This document shows positions 6,592 to 10,051 of a stretch of DNA of 10,051 nucleotides, piece after piece (positions within the stretch are counted from its first letter, which is position 1; every line of letters starts with the position of its first letter). The stretch lies in contig CAMBRH010000117.1 of assembly GCA_945870115.1 (NCBI GenBank), positions 1-10,051 of the forward strand, in the 5' to 3' direction. This DNA is from Chitinophaga pinensis. Its GTDB lineage: Bacteria > Bacteroidota > Bacteroidia > Flavobacteriales_D > Crocinitomicaceae. The position numbers and the translations under genes were made by a program. The notes below the pieces were generated by a model. It was not told the DNA's origin. It did not search any database and worked only from the letters and a program-made list of their open reading frames with translations.

Positions 6592-6599
6592 TATATTTG
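6592..6599 (+). promoter_or_regulatory. -7 promoter element of the lipoprotein gene
   Basis: TATATTTG is a perfect TAnnTTTG match ending 14 bases before the ATG at 6614, so the leader is predicted to be about ten bases or less. The upstream side is occupied by the inverted repeat at 6573-6590, and no standard -33 TTTG is seen. Confidence 0.6.
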
Positions 6600-6613
6600 T
6601 AGAAAACTTTTTT

Positions 6614-7300
6614 ATGAAAATCTTCATAGTTTTATTTGTATCACTTTCAACAATCCTTTTTTCATGTAAAAAGTGGGGTACGAAAAAAACTTCTGTAAAT
6701 GGAAATGTGGTTAACATTTCAAATGATTCAACAGTGAGCGGTCTAATGGTGGAATTAAGTTACAAGTTCTTTGATGGAAGTGATTATTCTATTGAAGAAA
6801 TAACAACTGATGAGCATGGAAATTTTTCATTTGAATTTGATGCTGAGAAAGATAAGGAGTATAAAATATCAGTAAGATACCTAAACTACAATGAAGTAAC
6901 ACCGGAAAGTTCTGATTATCCAAAAATAAAGAATTCTAGTAATGTAATTATTGGGGAACAAAACTTTGTAACTCTTGCTGTTGCAAAAAAAATAGGTTTA
7001 TCAATACATCTTTCAAAGTTAGATTCTACGCCAGAAATTTTGGATTCTATCAGGTTTAGGCATTATCATGAAAAAATAAAACCTTCAAATCCTACTTTAG
7101 AAGTTCAGTGGAAAACTTTTATTCCACAATATGATATTGAATGGACAGGTGAGAATAAGGAAATTTTTGAGGGCAAAAATATTTTTGAATATTTTTTATA
7201 CAAAAATGGAGTAGAAACCTATTTTATAGACACTTCTTATGCTAAAGTTGACGAAGCTTACTCTTATTACTCCAAATTCAATAAGATAATTTACTATTAG
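6614..7300 (+). CDS. Lipoprotein with a carboxypeptidase-regulatory-like domain, function unknown
   Basis: The 228-residue product starts with a type II signal peptide and the lipobox LFSC (lipidated Cys18). The next residues are KKWG rather than an acidic surface-export signal, so an outer-membrane lipoprotein facing the periplasm is most likely. Residues about 26-90 (SVNGNVVNISNDSTVSGLMVEL, then TTDEHGNFSFEFDAEKDKEY and ISVRYLNY) have the pattern of the transthyretin-like carboxypeptidase-regulatory Ig fold, common in Bacteroidota envelope proteins. The remaining 140 residues match nothing I recognise. It has its own promoter. The stop codon is only 9 bases from the stop of the converging methyltransferase gene and no hairpin lies between them, so transcripts may overlap. 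Its partner and substrate are unknown. Confidence 0.78.
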   Translation: MKIFIVLFVSLSTILFSCKKWGTKKTSVNGNVVNISNDSTVSGLMVELSYKFFDGSDYSIEEITTDEHGNFSFEFDAEKDKEYKISVRYLNYNEVTPESSDYPKIKNSSNVIIGEQNFVTLAVAKKIGLSIHLSKLDSTPEILDSIRFRHYHEKIKPSNPTLEVQWKTFIPQYDIEWTGENKEIFEGKNIFEYFLYKNGVETYFIDTSYAKVDEAYSYYSKFNKIIYY

Positions 7301-7309
7301 TTGGAACCC

Positions 7310-8038
7310 CTAAGCTCTAAAAAACTCTGACAATAAAATCCCTGTTGCGACAGAAACATTCAATGATTCTGCTTCTCCAAATCTTGGAATTGTGATTTTA
7401 TCGCTGACAAGATTTTCAATTTCTCTAGAAATTCCATTTCCTTCATTTCCTAAAACTAAAATTCCTTTTGGTGAAAGCGCTTTTTGATAAATGGATTCTC
7501 CTTCCAGAAAAGCACCATAAACAGGAAGTTTCTTCGTTTCAATGAACGATATTAAATCTTGATAAATTAAATTTACTCTAAAAATAGAACCCATTGTTGC
7601 TTGTACAACCTTTGGATTAAAACAATCCGCAGTGTTTTTTGAACAGACAATATTTTTTACGCCAAACCAGTCTGCTAGTCTAATTATTGTACCTAAGTTT
7701 CCTGGATCTTGAATTTCATCTAAAGCCAAATAAAATTCATTCTGGGAATTAATATTTTCCGTTAAATTCCATTTTTTACAGACAATTAAAACTTTATTTG
7801 GCGTTTTAAGGGTAGAAATTTGAGCTAATTCTTTTTCAGTAATTTCCTCAATTTCTTGTTCAACTTTGTTTAGATCTATAAATTCTTTTGTTGCATAAAT
7901 TTGTTCAATATATTCTTTCTTCAAACGAATTAATTCCAAAGCCATCTTCTCTCCTTCAACAAGAAATAAATTACTTTCATCTCTGAATTTTTTTAAATGT
8001 AAAGATTTTATTAGTTTAATTCTGTTTTTAGAAAGCAT
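7310..8038 (-). CDS. TrmH/SpoU-family RNA 2'-O-methyltransferase
   Basis: This 242-residue SPOUT-class enzyme would methylate ribose 2'-OH in rRNA or tRNA using S-adenosylmethionine. An N-terminal SpoU substrate-binding domain spans about residues 5-90 (starting SKNRIKLIKSLHLKKFR, with FLVEGEKM). The knotted catalytic domain has motif 1 at 107-121 (DEIQDPGNLGTIIRL, Asn114 and Arg120), motif 2 at 195-204 (VLGNEGNGIS, Glu199) and motif 3 at 217-231 (IPRFGEAESLNVSVA, Asn227). All three are intact. The substrate nucleotide cannot be told: the family includes RlmB, TrmH and TsnR-type enzymes. Its start is 88 bases from the divergent tamL-type gene. From general knowledge this neighbourhood recurs in Flavobacteriia, but I cannot verify that here. 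Confidence 0.93.
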   Translation of the reverse strand: MLSKNRIKLIKSLHLKKFRDESNLFLVEGEKMALELIRLKKEYIEQIYATKEFIDLNKVEQEIEEITEKELAQISTLKTPNKVLIVCKKWNLTENINSQNEFYLALDEIQDPGNLGTIIRLADWFGVKNIVCSKNTADCFNPKVVQATMGSIFRVNLIYQDLISFIETKKLPVYGAFLEGESIYQKALSPKGILVLGNEGNGISREIENLVSDKITIPRFGEAESLNVSVATGILLSEFFRA

Positions 8039-8081
8039 TGTTAACTTGTTTTTTACTATTTTTGTTTTTTACGAAGAATTC

Positions 8082-8113
8082 TTGCTTAATTACTGATTTT
8101 GTAATTATTTTTG
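8082..8113 (+). promoter_or_regulatory. Promoter of the tamL-type gene
   Basis: TATTTTTG (8106-8113) is a perfect TAnnTTTG -7 element, and TTG (8082-8084) lies 21 bases upstream, close to the expected position of the -33 element. The ATG at 8127 is 13 bases after the -7 element, giving a leader of under about ten bases. It is the only promoter in the window with both elements reasonably placed. Confidence 0.6.
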
Positions 8114-8126
8114 TTCAAATTATTAA

Positions 8127-10051
8127 ATGAAAAAATTCAAACTTACATATTTTATCTCATTCAGCATAATTCTTGTTTTATTTTCCTGTAATTTAACAAG
8201 AAATGTCCCGAATGGAAGTCATTTAGTTGATAAAAACAAGGTGATTTTCACAGATGAAAAATTGAATATTGATGATGTGACTTTAATAATACGTCAGCAA
8301 CCAAACAATAAATCCTTTGGATTTCGAATGAAATTATACTTATTTAATTCAATAGATTCCGCAAAAGTTATGAAAAGTAGGTATAAGCAATATGCCAAAA
8401 TTTCCAAAAAATATAAAAAGAAAAAAGCAAAACAGGATCGAATTAATACAAAAAGAATAGAAAAAGCAAAAGCAAATGGGGATTCACTTTACACTGAGCG
8501 AATAATTCCTTTCGATACGAATGATCGGAAACTTTCTTTTAGAGAATGGATCAAATTTAAAAGAGGAGAAAAACCCGTCATTTTTGACACGACAGCCTAC
8601 AAAAAAACAGTTGAACAACTGAATGCTTATCTGAAGAAAAAAGGATATTACTATGGTAATGTAGTTTCTTCATATTCCGATAACGTAAAAAATCCTAAAA
8701 AACGAGAAATAACCTATACAATCAATTCTGGAAAAGGTTATATAATCGACTCTCTAAAAATTGACTGCGAAAATCAAAGTATAAAAGGGAATTATGAAAG
8801 GTATCTAAGAAAGCAAATTTACAATCCAATTGTTGGTGAAAAATTTGACACGGATTATTTAGATAATCACCGATACTTGGTCGCTAAATACATGCGAGAT
8901 AGATCTTTTTATGGTTTTAGTCCTTCGAATATTACTTTCGAAGCTGATACAAATAATAGTATTAGTGACATGAAAATCACCTTAATTATTAAGTTTAGTG
9001 ACCGACAAATAAAAAATGAAGGTAGTGAAGAAATTCAAACTATTCCTTTTAAAACAACCTATGTTCAGAGTGTCTATTTTCACTTAATAGATACTTCTTA
9101 TGTAAAAGGAAGTTTTAAAAAGAATATGGATAAACTTGATTTAAACATATATGAATCAGCTAATTCCTCATTTTTAAGAAACCTAGATACTCTTGAATAT
9201 CGAAAGATTTTATATACAAAGCACGACGTTAAAAAGAAGAAAAAAGATGGAGTAATAATTACAACAGAAATGCTCAATCCCTGGCGTTTTGCCACAATTT
9301 ATTACAACGAAAAACCTGCGCTTAAGCCCGCAATGTTAGAACTTCAGAATTATTTGGAACACGAAAATACTTACAAAGATTATTACATTGATAGATCTTA
9401 TAGTAGAATGATGCAATTGGATGTTTTTCAGACTATAAAAACCGATATTGTTGAAATTAAAGGAACAGATTCTATCGCTGTGCATTATTATTTAGTGCCT
9501 TCAAAAAAACAAAGTTTTAATGTTGAACCAAGATTCACCAATTCAAATGGTTTTTTAGGTTTAGCGGCTTCCCTAAATTATAACAACAAAAATTTATTTC
9601 GTGGTTCTGAAAAATTTACTGTTAGTTTTAGTGGAGGATTTGAATCTCAGCCACCAATCTTTGACGAAAATTTAGATGGTTCAAAAATTAAAAGTGCAAG
9701 TAGAAGTTTTAACACATTTGAAATTGGTCCGTCTGTAAAATTAGATTTGCCTGGTTTATTTTTACTTCGTAAAGCAACAAAATTATCCAAAAGGCATCGA
9801 CCTAGAACAGTTTTATCGACAGCTTATAATTTACAAAAGCGAACAGATTTTACACGTAAAGTGTTTCAACTAAATTATTTGTGGAAATTTTACGTGGAAA
9901 AAACGCAAGTTATTCAATTTGGATTTCCTGCAGCGTCAATTAAGTTTGTCCAAATTGATCCATCAGTTTCTTTTCAAGAAAAATTAGATGCAAACAATGA
10001 TTTGTTTTTAAGAAATGCCTACAGCGATCAATTTATTTGGGAAGATTTTAA
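8127..10051 (+). CDS. tamL: TamL-type outer-membrane assembly lipoprotein (Omp85/BamA/TamA family), partial at its C-terminus
   Basis: An uninterrupted frame gives 641 residues before the right edge cuts the gene. The N-terminus has a type II signal peptide with lipobox LFSC (lipidated Cys21), which distinguishes the Bacteroidota TamL branch from the unlipidated TamA of Proteobacteria. Residues about 30-460 look like POTRA domains: for example TTAYKKTVEQLNAYLKKKGY, followed by the YTINSGKGYIIDSLKI strand pair and DTDYLDNHRYLVAKYMRDRSF. A lysine-rich, probably helical insert lies near 88-120. From about residue 463 (SFNVEPRFTNSNGFLG, then NYNNKNLFRGSEKF) the Omp85 beta-barrel begins; most of it is visible but the last strands are missing. 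The family inserts proteins into, or builds, the outer membrane, working with TamB; no tamB is in view. The gene is often annotated simply as BamA/TamA family. The ATG is fixed by the lipobox. Confidence 0.88.
   Translation, partial: MKKFKLTYFISFSIILVLFSCNLTRNVPNGSHLVDKNKVIFTDEKLNIDDVTLIIRQQPNNKSFGFRMKLYLFNSIDSAKVMKSRYKQYAKISKKYKKKKAKQDRINTKRIEKAKANGDSLYTERIIPFDTNDRKLSFREWIKFKRGEKPVIFDTTAYKKTVEQLNAYLKKKGYYYGNVVSSYSDNVKNPKKREITYTINSGKGYIIDSLKIDCENQSIKGNYERYLRKQIYNPIVGEKFDTDYLDNHRYLVAKYMRDRSFYGFSPSNITFEADTNNSISDMKITLIIKFSDRQIKNEGSEEIQTIPFKTTYVQSVYFHLIDTSYVKGSFKKNMDKLDLNIYESANSSFLRNLDTLEYRKILYTKHDVKKKKKDGVIITTEMLNPWRFATIYYNEKPALKPAMLELQNYLEHENTYKDYYIDRSYSRMMQLDVFQTIKTDIVEIKGTDSIAVHYYLVPSKKQSFNVEPRFTNSNGFLGLAASLNYNNKNLFRGSEKFTVSFSGGFESQPPIFDENLDGSKIKSASRSFNTFEIGPSVKLDLPGLFLLRKATKLSKRHRPRTVLSTAYNLQKRTDFTRKVFQLNYLWKFYVEKTQVIQFGFPAASIKFVQIDPSVSFQEKLDANNDLFLRNAYSDQFIWEDF

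Noticed and set aside
9098..9295. Minus-strand open frame of 65 codons
   Set aside because: It is antisense to the tamL-type coding frame, which is uninterrupted there; its phenylalanine-rich stretch is the complement of lysine codons.

Overview
The window looks like chromosomal DNA from an AT-rich member of the Bacteroidota, most likely the Flavobacteriia. The evidence is a short primary sigma factor that lacks region 1.1, perfect copies of the Bacteroidota -7 promoter element TAnnTTTG in front of the plus-strand genes, no Shine-Dalgarno-dependent starts, a lipidated Omp85 protein of the TamL type, and typical flavobacterial signal peptides and lipoboxes. A genus cannot be given from this sequence alone.

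Layout from left to right. A glycosyltransferase family 9 (heptosyltransferase-like) gene on the minus strand runs off the left edge. A strong hairpin terminator separates it from rpoD, also on the minus strand. A 452-base gap with a small direct repeat and divergent promoters follows. The plus strand then carries a low-molecular-weight protein tyrosine phosphatase, a DUF423 membrane protein, and a PhnP/RNase Z-like metallo-hydrolase that begins on the base after the DUF423 stop codon. A bidirectional hairpin separates these from lpdA (dihydrolipoamide dehydrogenase) on the minus strand. Next come two unrecognised exported proteins on the plus strand: a signal-peptide protein of beta-propeller-like character and a lipoprotein with a carboxypeptidase-regulatory-like domain. 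A TrmH/SpoU-family RNA methyltransferase on the minus strand follows, and a tamL-type Omp85 gene on the plus strand runs off the right edge.

Most of this is housekeeping: transcription (RpoD), central metabolism (Lpd), RNA modification (TrmH family) and outer-membrane biogenesis (TamL, GT9). The genes sit in short, mostly single-gene transcription units, and only the DUF423/metallo-hydrolase pair looks tightly coupled. There is no prophage, insertion sequence, CRISPR array, tRNA or rRNA, and no obvious novel multi-gene system. The most interesting signals are a degenerate intergenic repeat family (tandem TAAGA-like words ending in AAGACnnnGATT, three copies on the same strand), very short predicted leaders in front of three genes, an inverted repeat inside the lipoprotein promoter, and two exported proteins of unknown function.
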